DNA from: an uncultured Desulfobacteraceae bacterium
GTDB lineage: Bacteria; Desulfobacterota; Desulfobacteria; Desulfobacterales; Desulfobacteraceae
Reading direction: 5' to 3'
NCBI GenBank assembly: GCA_913041495.1
Contig: CAJWHT010000010.1
Location: 1-58,168, forward strand
Length of the DNA stretch: 58,168 bases
Shown: positions 16,585 through 24,456 of the stretch, one piece after another
How positions within the stretch are numbered: position 1 is the first letter of the stretch
Layout: the number at the start of each line of letters is the position of its first letter
Program-made: the position numbers and the translations under genes
Notes under the pieces: model-generated
What the model was told of the DNA's origin: nothing
What the model saw: the letters and a program-made list of their open reading frames with translations, nothing else
Databases searched by the model: none

Positions 16585-17889
16585 ATGACAGACCAATCGG
16601 AAAAGCCAACTCAAACATATCTCCCCATCCTCATCGTGGACGATGAACCGTCCATCCGGCGACTGGTCACCCGGATATTAAGTGAAGCCGGGTATACTTC
16701 CGAAGTCGCATGTGACGGCCGGGAGGCCATAGAAAAACTCAAGCAGAAAAGCTTCGGCCTGGTGATTGCGGATATCAGCATGCCCGTAATGGACGGCCTG
16801 GCCATGACAGAAGAGGTGGTCCGGACCATGGGTACCGAAGTCATCATCATGACCGGTAAAATCAACCGATTTTCCTACGACCAGGTGGTTGCCAAGGGGG
16901 CCAGTGATTATATCCAGAAGCCGTTTTCCCCCGAGGAACTGGTGCTCAGGATCGAACGGGTCCTGCGGGAACGCCAACTGAAAAAGGAAGCCATCCGGCA
17001 CCAGAACGAGCAGGCCCAGTCCCAACGTCTTGAATCCATCGGGCAGCTTGCCGCCGGCATTGCCCACGAAATAAACACCCCCATCCAGTACATCGGAGAC
17101 AACACCACCTTTATCCGGGAAAGCTTTGACGATCTGCGCCGGATGATCCGGACCCTGCTGGATCTGTATGACGCCGCCCGGGAAAACCGCGGGGACCCCG
17201 GCCCTTTGGATCAGGGTCTTTTAGACCGGGTCAGCACCGCCCTAGAAGAAACGGATTTTGAATTCGTCAATGAAGAGCTTCCCGTGGCCATTGACCAAAC
17301 CCTGGAGGGGGTTTCCCGGATCAAAGAAATCATCAAGGCCATGAAGGATTTCTCCCACCCGGGCGCTACCGACCATACCCTTGCCAACATCAACGACTGT
17401 ATCCAGAGCACCGCCACCATCTCAAAAAACGAATGGAAATACGTGGCAGACCTTGAACTGGATCTGGATCCGGCCCTGCCGGAAATCCGGTGTAATCCGG
17501 GAGAACTCAACCAAGTCATCTTGAATATCATCGTCAATGCCTGCCATGCCATTGCCGACCGCCAGGAGGAAAAACGCGAGGATGAGGGGCGCCAGGAAGG
17601 CAATGACACGAAACGGGGAAAAATAGGCATCCGCACCCGATGGCAGGGCAAAGCAGTTGAAATACGTATCTTTGATACCGGTGCCGGAATCTCGGAAAAA
17701 ATCGTTGAAAAAATATTCGATCCTTTTTTCACCACCAAGGAAATCGGGAAAGGCACGGGACAGGGGCTGGCCATCGTCCGGTCCATTGTGGTAAACCGTC
17801 ACCATGGACGGATTCAGGTGCATTCCCGCCCCGGCCGCGGCACCACCTTTGTCCTCACCATACCGGCCACGGATTCTGACGGGTCTTAA
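16585..17889 (+). CDS. REC-histidine kinase hybrid without sensor domain
   Basis: 434 residues. An N-terminal receiver domain (residues 14-130) has the acidic pair DDE, phosphoacceptor D63 (IADISMPV), T in IIMTGK and K in IQKPF. A linker helix leads to HisKA with H161 (GIAHEINTP) and a HATPase domain (NIIVNACHAI, DTGAGIS, GTGQGLAIV). Such REC-first soluble kinases usually act mid-pathway, taking phosphate from another kinase and passing it on or being gated by it. There are no membrane helices. It lies between two other kinases in a signalling cluster. Confidence 0.92.
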   Translation: MTDQSEKPTQTYLPILIVDDEPSIRRLVTRILSEAGYTSEVACDGREAIEKLKQKSFGLVIADISMPVMDGLAMTEEVVRTMGTEVIIMTGKINRFSYDQVVAKGASDYIQKPFSPEELVLRIERVLRERQLKKEAIRHQNEQAQSQRLESIGQLAAGIAHEINTPIQYIGDNTTFIRESFDDLRRMIRTLLDLYDAARENRGDPGPLDQGLLDRVSTALEETDFEFVNEELPVAIDQTLEGVSRIKEIIKAMKDFSHPGATDHTLANINDCIQSTATISKNEWKYVADLELDLDPALPEIRCNPGELNQVILNIIVNACHAIADRQEEKREDEGRQEGNDTKRGKIGIRTRWQGKAVEIRIFDTGAGISEKIVEKIFDPFFTTKEIGKGTGQGLAIVRSIVVNRHHGRIQVHSRPGRGTTFVLTIPATDSDGS

Positions 17890-17978
17890 AGACCGCCCCG
17901 AACGATACCCGTCAGTCAAGTCACAGGGGTGGCACCATCCTAAAAAAAGACGCCAAAAAATTTGAGCGCACACGTCTA

Positions 17979-18005
17979 TATGTAAAAGGATTTACCCTTT
18001 ACATA
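17979..18005. repeat. Inverted repeat in a kinase upstream region
   Basis: TATGTAAA and TTTACATA form a perfect 8-base inverted repeat separated by 11 bases, about 170 bases before the kinase start at 18176. It could be an operator or a small hairpin. It has no T-tract, so it is not a typical terminator for the upstream gene. Confidence 0.4.
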
Positions 18006-18175
18006 CCACCGGACGATCGTGTACCTTTTACCAAACCTTTAAGTTCCCGGGAGCGGCATATATCCAGTATTCCCAACGGGTCACAGCCCGTCCCCGGGAA
18101 GTTCCACAAATCGGGATGGCCACTCCGCTGCCGGTGCGGAACCGCCAATGGTCCCCAAACGGAAAAGAGATACAG

Positions 18176-20578
18176 ATGCCGACACCTCCCGCACCAGGCA
18201 GTGACAATTCAAAGGCCCGCCATGCTGCCATAGAACGCGATAAAATTGAAGCAGAACTCAAAGAGGCGCTGCTATGGCAAAAAGCGGCGATAAAGGCCGG
18301 CAACATAGGTTTCTGGGACTGGGACCTGACCAGCAACAGGGTGCACTACTCCGCGGAATGGAAAAAACAGATCGGCTATGCCCCCCATGAAATCAGCGAT
18401 GATTTCTCGGAATGGGAAAAAAGGGTTCATCCCGAAGACCTGGAGCCGGCACTGGCCAAAGTCCGCCGGAGCATCGACCAAAAAAGTGCGGCCCACAAAG
18501 TCGAGTTTCGGTTCCGCCATAAAAACGGGGACTATATCTGGATTCTGGCACAGGCCTCTATCATCCAGGACGAGAAGGGCCGCCCCATACGGATGCTCGG
18601 CTCCCACGTGGACATCACCCACCAGAAGAAAATAGAAAAGGCGATTCAGGAGAGTGAATCACGGTATCGCCAGCTCTTTGAAAATATCCTGGACGGATTC
18701 GCCCTACACGAATTGATCTGCCGCGATGATGGCACCCCTGTGGATTACCGTTTTCTATCCGTTAACCCGGCCTTTGAAACCCTCACCGGCCTCAAAAAAA
18801 AAGAAATCCTGGGAAAAACGGTGCTGGAGATCCTGCCGAAGCTGGAAGACTATTGGATTGAGAATTACGGGCGGGTTGTAAAAACGGGGCAGCCGGTAAA
18901 ATTTGAAAATTATTCCAAGGCCCTGGACCGGTACTTCCAAGTGACCGCTTTCAAATCAGACGCCAACCAATTTGTTTCCATTTTCCAGGATATTACCAAA
19001 CGCAAGCAGTATGAACACCAACTTAAAAAGACAAGTCGTCGCCTTTCCGCAGCCCAGCGTATTGCGAAAATCGGGGACTGGGAATGGGACCCTGAAACCG
19101 ACGTTGTCACCTGGTCGGAAAACCTTTACCGGCTTTTCGGATTGGACCCGGACCAGCCGCCACCCAACTACGAGGGCCAACTGGCCCTCTACCATCCCCA
19201 GGACGCTAAGCGCCTCAACGATGCCGTTGTGCGGTGTGTAAACCAGGGGCAGCCCTATGAGCTGGAACTGAAACGGACCAACCCGGACGGCAGGCCGATG
19301 GATTTTCTGGTGAAAGGTGTGCCGAAGACCGATGACAAGGGCAAAATAATACGGCTCTACGGGTCAATCCAGGATGTCACGGACTATAAAAAAATGGAGG
19401 CGACACTCCACCAGACCCGGAAAATGGAAGCCATCGGCACCCTGGCCGGCGGCATCGCCCACGAGTTCAACAACATGCTGGGCATCATCTTGGGAAATAC
19501 GGAGTTGGCCCTGGATGACCTGCCGGAAGACAGCCCGACGGAGGAAAGCATCAACGAAATAAAAACCGCGGCCCTGCGTGCCAGGGATGTGGTAAAAAGC
19601 CTGTTGCGCTTTTCCAGAAAAAACCCCATGTCCAAGCGCCCCGTGAATATTTGCAGCCTTGTCAGGGAAACGGTTTCCCTCCTGAGGCGGACCACACCGA
19701 CAACCGTGGAAATCAATACGGTCCTGCATTGCAGCACCGAAACGATCATGGCCGACGAAGGCGAAATCATCCAGGTGATGATGAACCTTTTCAGCAACGC
19801 CCTCCATGCCTTAGGGGACGCCGCAGGCTTCATTGATGTACGGCTTGATCCGGTGCACAACAAAGAAGATGAAAAAGAGGCCTCTCCTGATCCGGCACGG
19901 CCCAACTGGGCCAGGCTGACCATTACGGATTCGGGCATGGGGATTGAGCCCCAGGTCCTGGACCATGTATTCGAACCCTACTTCACCACCAAGGAGATCG
20001 ACCGGGGTATCGGCATGGGGCTTTCGGTGGTGCACGGTATCGTTAAAAATCACGGCGGAGACATCTCCATCCGCAGCACCCCCGGCCAGGGTACGGAGGT
20101 GGACATCTTTTTGCCCCTGATTGTCCCCTCCGAAACGACGGACGCTCCTCCCGCAGGCCCAGCAGACGCCTGCCAAGGCACCGGGATGATTTTGATCGTT
20201 GATGACGAACCCGCCGTGCTGAAAATGACCCGCCTCATGCTGGAACGCTGCGGCTACAGGGTTGAAAGCGAAACCAGCGGTAAGAAGGCGCTGTCCATCT
20301 TCATGGAAGCCCCCGGCCGGTTTGACCTTGTGATCACGGATATGGCCATGCCGGAAATCACCGGCGACCGTCTGGCCAGGGAACTATTCAGCATCCGCCC
20401 GGATATTCCGGTCATTTTGTGCACCGGCCACAGCGACCATATCGATGAAGGCTTGGCCCGAAAGATAGGTATCAAAGGATTCTTAAGAAAACCTTATTCC
20501 AAAAAAAATCTGCAAGATATTGTAGGGCAGTTGTTGGCCGGAACGGATCATTCGTTGCCCCCCAGAGAAGACCTGTAG
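18176..20578 (+). CDS. Triple-PAS hybrid histidine kinase with C-terminal receiver
   Basis: 800 residues from the ATG at 18176, which has AAGAG upstream; an ATG at 18116 would add 20. Three PAS domains lie at about residues 30-150 (GNIGFWDWDL), 160-285 (FENILDGFALHE) and 285-410 (RIAKIGDWEWDP). HisKA has its His near 429 (GGIAHEFNNMLG), followed by HATPase (MNLFSNALHAL, DSGMGIEP, GIGMGLSVV) and a receiver domain from about 670 with D near 721 (ITDMAMPEITG). No membrane helix is present, so it reads cytoplasmic cues. Its stop is only 4 bases before the next gene, suggesting an operon. Confidence 0.92.
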   Translation: MPTPPAPGSDNSKARHAAIERDKIEAELKEALLWQKAAIKAGNIGFWDWDLTSNRVHYSAEWKKQIGYAPHEISDDFSEWEKRVHPEDLEPALAKVRRSIDQKSAAHKVEFRFRHKNGDYIWILAQASIIQDEKGRPIRMLGSHVDITHQKKIEKAIQESESRYRQLFENILDGFALHELICRDDGTPVDYRFLSVNPAFETLTGLKKKEILGKTVLEILPKLEDYWIENYGRVVKTGQPVKFENYSKALDRYFQVTAFKSDANQFVSIFQDITKRKQYEHQLKKTSRRLSAAQRIAKIGDWEWDPETDVVTWSENLYRLFGLDPDQPPPNYEGQLALYHPQDAKRLNDAVVRCVNQGQPYELELKRTNPDGRPMDFLVKGVPKTDDKGKIIRLYGSIQDVTDYKKMEATLHQTRKMEAIGTLAGGIAHEFNNMLGIILGNTELALDDLPEDSPTEESINEIKTAALRARDVVKSLLRFSRKNPMSKRPVNICSLVRETVSLLRRTTPTTVEINTVLHCSTETIMADEGEIIQVMMNLFSNALHALGDAAGFIDVRLDPVHNKEDEKEASPDPARPNWARLTITDSGMGIEPQVLDHVFEPYFTTKEIDRGIGMGLSVVHGIVKNHGGDISIRSTPGQGTEVDIFLPLIVPSETTDAPPAGPADACQGTGMILIVDDEPAVLKMTRLMLERCGYRVESETSGKKALSIFMEAPGRFDLVITDMAMPEITGDRLARELFSIRPDIPVILCTGHSDHIDEGLARKIGIKGFLRKPYSKKNLQDIVGQLLAGTDHSLPPREDL

Positions 20579-20582
20579 CCCC

Positions 20583-21461
20583 ATGACCCTAACAGATATC
20601 AGAAACCAGGCCCACCTGTCCGGAGAGGACGTTAAAAAACTCAACTTTATCAAGGATTCAGACCGCTTTGTGTTCAGAAAATTTTACCGGTCCGGGCTGC
20701 GCTCCCATATTTTTGAGGTGGTGCGCACAGGCGAAGTACACCAGGAGTCCGCAGGCGTGGTAAAGGACGGTATAAGGATATTCCCCAGGGCTGTGCCGGT
20801 AAAGATGTTCCGGATATTTCGAAGCCGTTTCACCTCCAAGGAAGATATCTTTTTTGAGATCAAGCGGTACAAAACCCTCCTTGATCACCTGGGGCCGGAA
20901 TTCATCGCCCGGTCCGAAGAGTTTATCGCGGACTACCGGGACGGGGGAACCAGCCGGCTGCTCCTCTGCGGCCTCCAGGAATATGTTGCAGGAGAGATCC
21001 TTGATCCCTGGCGGCTGACAGGAAAGGAAAACCTCAGGGCCCTGCTGTCATCCATGCCCCATGAGTCAGATCTTGAGACCCGTCTGGATTGCGCCGTATC
21101 CCGGATCGAAACCTTTGTGAAAAGAATCCGTTCACTCATGGCCGCCTCCGGCCGCATTCCGGACCTGGCGGGCATCGGCAACCTGATCCTGACACCGGAA
21201 GGCGGTATCAAGCTGGTGGATATCAACAATATTGTCAAAATCCGGATGAATGCCTACATCCCCATGGACGACAAGGGATATCCGGCATGCGATGTCTCCA
21301 TCCAGGTGCTGCATATCCTTGAAACAAAACTGCTTGGAAAGGATCTCTCGGATTCAGATCCGCTGTTCAAACACTTTCTTCAACCCCGGCGCCTCAAACA
21401 GGTCAAATCCATTGAACGCGAATTCTACAGAACCCTGAACAATCCCAAGAACGCAGGATAG
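20583..21461 (+). CDS. Unknown protein with a degenerate kinase-fold-like C-terminus
   Basis: 292 residues, no signal peptide or membrane helix. I do not recognise a named family. The middle and end carry GRIPDLAGIGNLILTPEGG followed by IKLVDINNIVKI. This resembles the catalytic D...N loop and metal-binding D strand of aminoglycoside-phosphotransferase or protein-kinase folds (D-x5-N then V-D), but the usual H-x-D is absent. A basic N-terminal half (KMFRIFRSRF, FEIKRYKTLLDHLGPEF) could be the N-lobe. It lies 4 bases after the triple-PAS kinase and is almost certainly co-transcribed with it, so a role in the same signalling path is plausible. Catalysis is not shown. Confidence 0.65.
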   Translation: MTLTDIRNQAHLSGEDVKKLNFIKDSDRFVFRKFYRSGLRSHIFEVVRTGEVHQESAGVVKDGIRIFPRAVPVKMFRIFRSRFTSKEDIFFEIKRYKTLLDHLGPEFIARSEEFIADYRDGGTSRLLLCGLQEYVAGEILDPWRLTGKENLRALLSSMPHESDLETRLDCAVSRIETFVKRIRSLMAASGRIPDLAGIGNLILTPEGGIKLVDINNIVKIRMNAYIPMDDKGYPACDVSIQVLHILETKLLGKDLSDSDPLFKHFLQPRRLKQVKSIEREFYRTLNNPKNAG

Positions 21462-21488
21462 GTCACGGCCAACCTCCGACCGTGATCC
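21461..21488 (+). terminator. Weak hairpin after the kinase-like gene
   Basis: GGTCACGG pairs with CCGTGATCC (one G-T pair and an extra C) around an 11-base loop, followed by CTTT only. It lies between two convergent genes and begins at the stop codon at 21461. The short T-run makes termination uncertain. Confidence 0.35.
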
Positions 21489-21500
21489 CTTTGGCCCGTC

Positions 21501-22040
21501 TTACCCCCCACTGTGAAGCGGTGTACAGGTAACTTCGCATTCCCCGTCCGGGCAGGAAACATAGGCAGTGCCGCCGGAAATGGTGACCGAAAGGTCCATG
21601 GTCCGCCGTATCATCCCTGCCAGTGCCTGGATACCTGCCCACTGGAGCTGGTACACGGAGACGTCCAGTCCCTCATACTTTGACGATTCCCGCTGCCACC
21701 ACCCGTGGGCATTGAAGTGAAAGGCGTAAACCGTCACCCGGGAGGCCTGACGGGCTGCCTTTTTGATCCGGTCGAAAGAAGGCTCTCCCATGTCGATCCA
21801 CAGGTCAATCCTGCCATCCGGGGTGCGGGCCCAGATATCGGGTTCTTCCACGGCACAGAGTCCTTTGGTAAAGGTGAGGTCTTCCCTGGCATTCATGCAG
21901 AAGGCCATGAGCCGTGCCATCATCCGTTCCGGATTCTCAGACGGGTGAAGGGCCACGGTGAGATTCAGGGTATCGTAATAATTCCGGTCCACGTCGGACA
22001 GGTCGATCTTGAATTTATAAATGGTGGGTTTGATTGCCAC
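21501..22040 (-). CDS. yaeQ: YaeQ family protein
   Basis: 179 residues matching E. coli YaeQ along the whole length: IYKFKIDLSDVDRNYYD, LHPSENPERMMARLMAFC, FTKGLCAVEEPDIW, IDLWIDMGEPSFDRIKKA and RTMDLSVTISGGTAYVS. YaeQ has a PD-(D/E)xK nuclease-like fold, and the E-P-D-x-W and I-D-L-W-I segments hold the expected acidic residues. Its cellular task is not settled, though it has been linked to transcription elongation. The gene converges on the kinase-like gene and is divergent from wtpA. Confidence 0.9.
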   Translation of the reverse strand: MAIKPTIYKFKIDLSDVDRNYYDTLNLTVALHPSENPERMMARLMAFCMNAREDLTFTKGLCAVEEPDIWARTPDGRIDLWIDMGEPSFDRIKKAARQASRVTVYAFHFNAHGWWQRESSKYEGLDVSVYQLQWAGIQALAGMIRRTMDLSVTISGGTAYVSCPDGECEVTCTPLHSGG

Positions 22041-22197
22041 GGTTCTTCCCGGTAAAAAGGGTGATTGTCACTTCCCTGCTTGCTTCGCAGGGCGGCCTGT
22101 TTGGTCAGGATACGCCGTTCTTATATCCCGGATTTTGTCAGGGGTCAAACCCTGCCGGCCGACCATCGCACATTCATATGGTTATTTATGGTTAATA

Positions 22198-22225
22198 TTG
22201 GTTTGTTTTGAATAATTCATATTTT
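22198..22225 (+). promoter_or_regulatory. Possible sigma-70 promoter of wtpA
   Basis: TTGGTT (22198-22203) and TATTTT (22220-22225) are separated by 16 bases, in the most AT-rich part of the gap and 54 bases before the wtpA start. Both boxes differ from consensus by two bases or fewer. Confidence 0.35.
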
Positions 22226-22279
22226 AAAAGGCCATAAAGAATGATAAAGCGAGTCAAATCAACCAAAAAGGAGATTGAT

Positions 22280-23251
22280 ATGAAACGATTCCTGACACTA
22301 ATACTCGCTGTCTTTTTTATGCTTATCATGAACACGATCACCCTGGCCGGCCCCTCGGGCCAGCTAAAGATCTTCCATGCAGGCAGCCTGACCGTTCCCT
22401 TTGCCGCCATTGAAACGGCCTTTGAGGCAAAATACCCCGAAGTGGATATTATACGAAAATCCGGAGGCAGCACTAAAATGGCCCGATTGATTTCGGAGGA
22501 GGGTCAGTCCGCGGATATTATGGCCTCCGCCGACTATAAGGTGATAGACAATAATCTGATCCCGGGACATGCCGCCTGGAACGTCAGGTTTGCCACAAAT
22601 CAACTGGTTCTCTGCTATACGGATAAAAGCAAATTTGCAGACGAGGTCAACGCAGACAATTGGCATGATATCCTTGCCAAAAAAGGGATTGAATGGGGGC
22701 ATTCCGATCCCAACCTGGATCCCTGCGGCTACCGGAGTCTCATGGTTTTACAACTGGCTGAAAAATTCTACAACGCTCCCGGACTTTCCGAACGGCTTCT
22801 GGCCAACCGTCCGGAAAGGAATGTACGGCCCAAAGCCAAAGAACTGGTGGGGATGCTGAAGTCCGGCACATTGGATTACGGATGGGAATACCTCTCCGTC
22901 GCCATCCAGCACGGCCTCAAATATGTCACCCTGGATGACCATATCAACCTGGGAAACTACAAGTACGACAACTTCTATAAGCAGGCCAAGGTAAAGGTGA
23001 CGGGGAAAAAGGAAGGTACCTGGACAACCAAGACCGGTAAATCCTGCACCTACGGTATCACCCTGGTTAAAAACGCGCCCAACCCCGATGCGGCCCAAGC
23101 ATTCCTGGCCTTTTTGCTCTCCCCGGACAAGGGCCTTGCCACCCTGGAAAAAATGGGACAGCCCCCCTTCATTCCGGCCAGGGTGCCTGACGCCGGCATG
23201 GCAGAGCAATTGCCTGAAGCCATTGCAGGACTGGTGGAGGTGAAAGACTAA
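22280..23251 (+). CDS. wtpA: Tungstate/molybdate ABC transporter substrate-binding protein WtpA, orphan
   Basis: 323 residues from the ATG at 22280, preceded by AAGGAG. A signal peptide ([21 protein letters not shown]) leads to a periplasmic-binding fold opening [17 protein letters not shown] and continuing [12 protein letters not shown] and [13 protein letters not shown]. These are hallmarks of the WtpA/ModA group that binds tungstate or molybdate in the periplasm. The C-terminal half has [14 protein letters not shown], as in WtpA. No wtpB permease or wtpC ATPase gene follows, and the next gene is unrelated, so transport would need components encoded elsewhere. It fits a cell that makes several Mo/W enzymes, including the two in this window. 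Confidence 0.9.
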   Translation: MKRFLTLILAVFFMLIMNTITLAGPSGQLKIFHAGSLTVPFAAIETAFEAKYPEVDIIRKSGGSTKMARLISEEGQSADIMASADYKVIDNNLIPGHAAWNVRFATNQLVLCYTDKSKFADEVNADNWHDILAKKGIEWGHSDPNLDPCGYRSLMVLQLAEKFYNAPGLSERLLANRPERNVRPKAKELVGMLKSGTLDYGWEYLSVAIQHGLKYVTLDDHINLGNYKYDNFYKQAKVKVTGKKEGTWTTKTGKSCTYGITLVKNAPNPDAAQAFLAFLLSPDKGLATLEKMGQPPFIPARVPDAGMAEQLPEAIAGLVEVKD

Positions 23252-23372
23252 ATGACCGCCCGCCTGCGGCGTCACCAATTTTCTTGAAGTCTTCCTGAAA
23301 ATCATTGATAATGGCGCGGCTGTTCTGCCACCGGAACAGTTGCGCCTTAACCCATAAGCACAGCAGGGAAAC

Positions 23373-23948
23373 ATGAAAGAAAAATTGGCTAAGTTGGATA
23401 AGATCTACACCCGGTTTGAAACTGATTCTAAGGAGTTAACCCAGGGCCGGGCCTGCAACAAAGGCTGCAGTTTCTGCTGCAGCGCCGCCGGCAGTATCGA
23501 TATTACCACACTGGAGGGCCTGCGGATCAGAAGGGCCATGGAAAAGATGCCGAAACCCCGGCAGACCACCCTGACCAAAGCCTTTCGCCGGGAAATCAAA
23601 AAGCGGGAAGCCGGCACCGAAGCGCCCTGCCCCTTTCTGATGAAAAACAAGGCCTGCATGATATACGAGATCCGGCCATTTTCCTGCCGGCGTATCTACT
23701 CCGCCCATGTCTGCGACACCGACAATCCGCCGGCAGTCAGCCGCAAGGTCATGGATATGGCGGCGGATACCATCAAAGCCCTTCAAAAATTGGACGACAC
23801 CGGTTACTCCGGCCATCTCTCCTTTATTCTTTATATGCTATCGGTTCCGGCGTTTTTTGAGACCTACATGGGCGGGGATTTCAAACCGGAAGAGATCATG
23901 GATTTCGGCAAATCCCACAGGATCGTCATCAACTGCAAGATGGGATAA
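23373..23948 (+). CDS. YkgJ-family cysteine cluster protein
   Basis: 191 residues with the CxxCC-type cluster: C in RACNKGCSFCC (four cysteines in 8 residues), then APCPFLMKNKACMIYEIRPFSCRRI. This is the YkgJ/Fli(B)-like pattern predicted to hold an iron or zinc centre. GGG-AAACATG at 23373 gives a modest ribosome-binding site. The protein is soluble; no function is established for the family. It stands alone between wtpA and a terminator shared with the convergent rhodanese gene. Confidence 0.85.
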   Translation: MKEKLAKLDKIYTRFETDSKELTQGRACNKGCSFCCSAAGSIDITTLEGLRIRRAMEKMPKPRQTTLTKAFRREIKKREAGTEAPCPFLMKNKACMIYEIRPFSCRRIYSAHVCDTDNPPAVSRKVMDMAADTIKALQKLDDTGYSGHLSFILYMLSVPAFFETYMGGDFKPEEIMDFGKSHRIVINCKMG

Positions 23949-23954
23949 ACGAAT

Positions 23955-23996
23955 AAAAAGGGGGGATCAGCGGGATCACCGCAGTCCCCCCTTTGT
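23955..23996. terminator. Bidirectional terminator between convergent genes
   Basis: A long GC stem (AAAGGGGGGA with TCCCCCCTTT, loop of about 17 bases) has TTTTTATT on the minus-strand side and CTTTGTTT on the plus side. It sits between the YkgJ-like gene and the selenoprotein gene and best fits the minus-strand transcript. Confidence 0.75.
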
Positions 23997-24039
23997 TTAA
24001 GGATTAGAACGCGACCTCTCTTGCGTCTCTTTTCATCCT

Positions 24040-24432
24040 CTATTTTTCTTCCACCGGGAATTTGGCCCGGAACCACTCCCGCCATCCCCCCGTTAAGGCA
24101 TGGACATCTGTAAACCCTTCTTTTTCAAGCTTCTGTGCCAACCTGGCACTGGTGTATTCATTGGGTCAGGCGCAGTAAATCACCAGTTTCTGATCCTTGG
24201 CATATTTTGTTTTCCACGCGTCAAAATCATCGGGTGCAGTGCGATCCGCACCCTTGATTTTAAATTCAGATGCGCTCCAATCCCTTCCTCTCCGGGCATC
24301 CAGAACGACGACATCGCCCGTGTCCATCCAGTCTTTCAAGGTTTCCTTGGTGACCGCCGATGCCGCATTGGCCGGCAGGGCGAACAGTGCAAGGGTTATA
24401 AACGATATCAGTATTGCAATTGCGTTTTTCAT
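24040..24432 (-). CDS. Exported rhodanese-like selenoprotein (UGA-encoded selenocysteine at residue 89)
   Basis: A 130-residue protein if the TGA at 24166-24168 is read as selenocysteine; otherwise it stops after 88. A signal peptide (IAILISFITLALFALPANA) leads to a single rhodanese domain: VVVLDARRGRDWSASEFKIKGA, then LVIYCA-U-PNEYTSARLAQKL, then GFTDVHALTGGWREWF, ending at TAG. The TGA falls exactly where relatives have the second Cys of YCACPNE in the active-site loop, and homology continues in frame to a natural end. A SECIS-like hairpin lies at the right distance (24135-24149). Rhodaneses move sulfane sulfur, and a selenol would be a more reactive nucleophile. It follows the permease gene by 24 bases and is probably co-transcribed. 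An automatic caller would truncate it. Confidence 0.85.
24135..24149 (-). promoter_or_regulatory. Bacterial SECIS hairpin for selenocysteine insertion
   Basis: On the minus strand the sequence is GTGCC-AGGTT-GGCAC, a perfect 5-bp stem with an AGGUU apical loop. The loop begins 24 bases after the T of the UGA codon, and a C-G pair extends the stem beyond an A-A mismatch. The E. coli fdhF element has the same design, with an AGGUCU loop starting about 20 bases after UGA. SelB recognises the bulged or looped GU. The element is inside the coding region and translated. Confidence 0.82.
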
Positions 24433-24456
24433 TTTATCAGTTCCTCGTTGGTTGTA

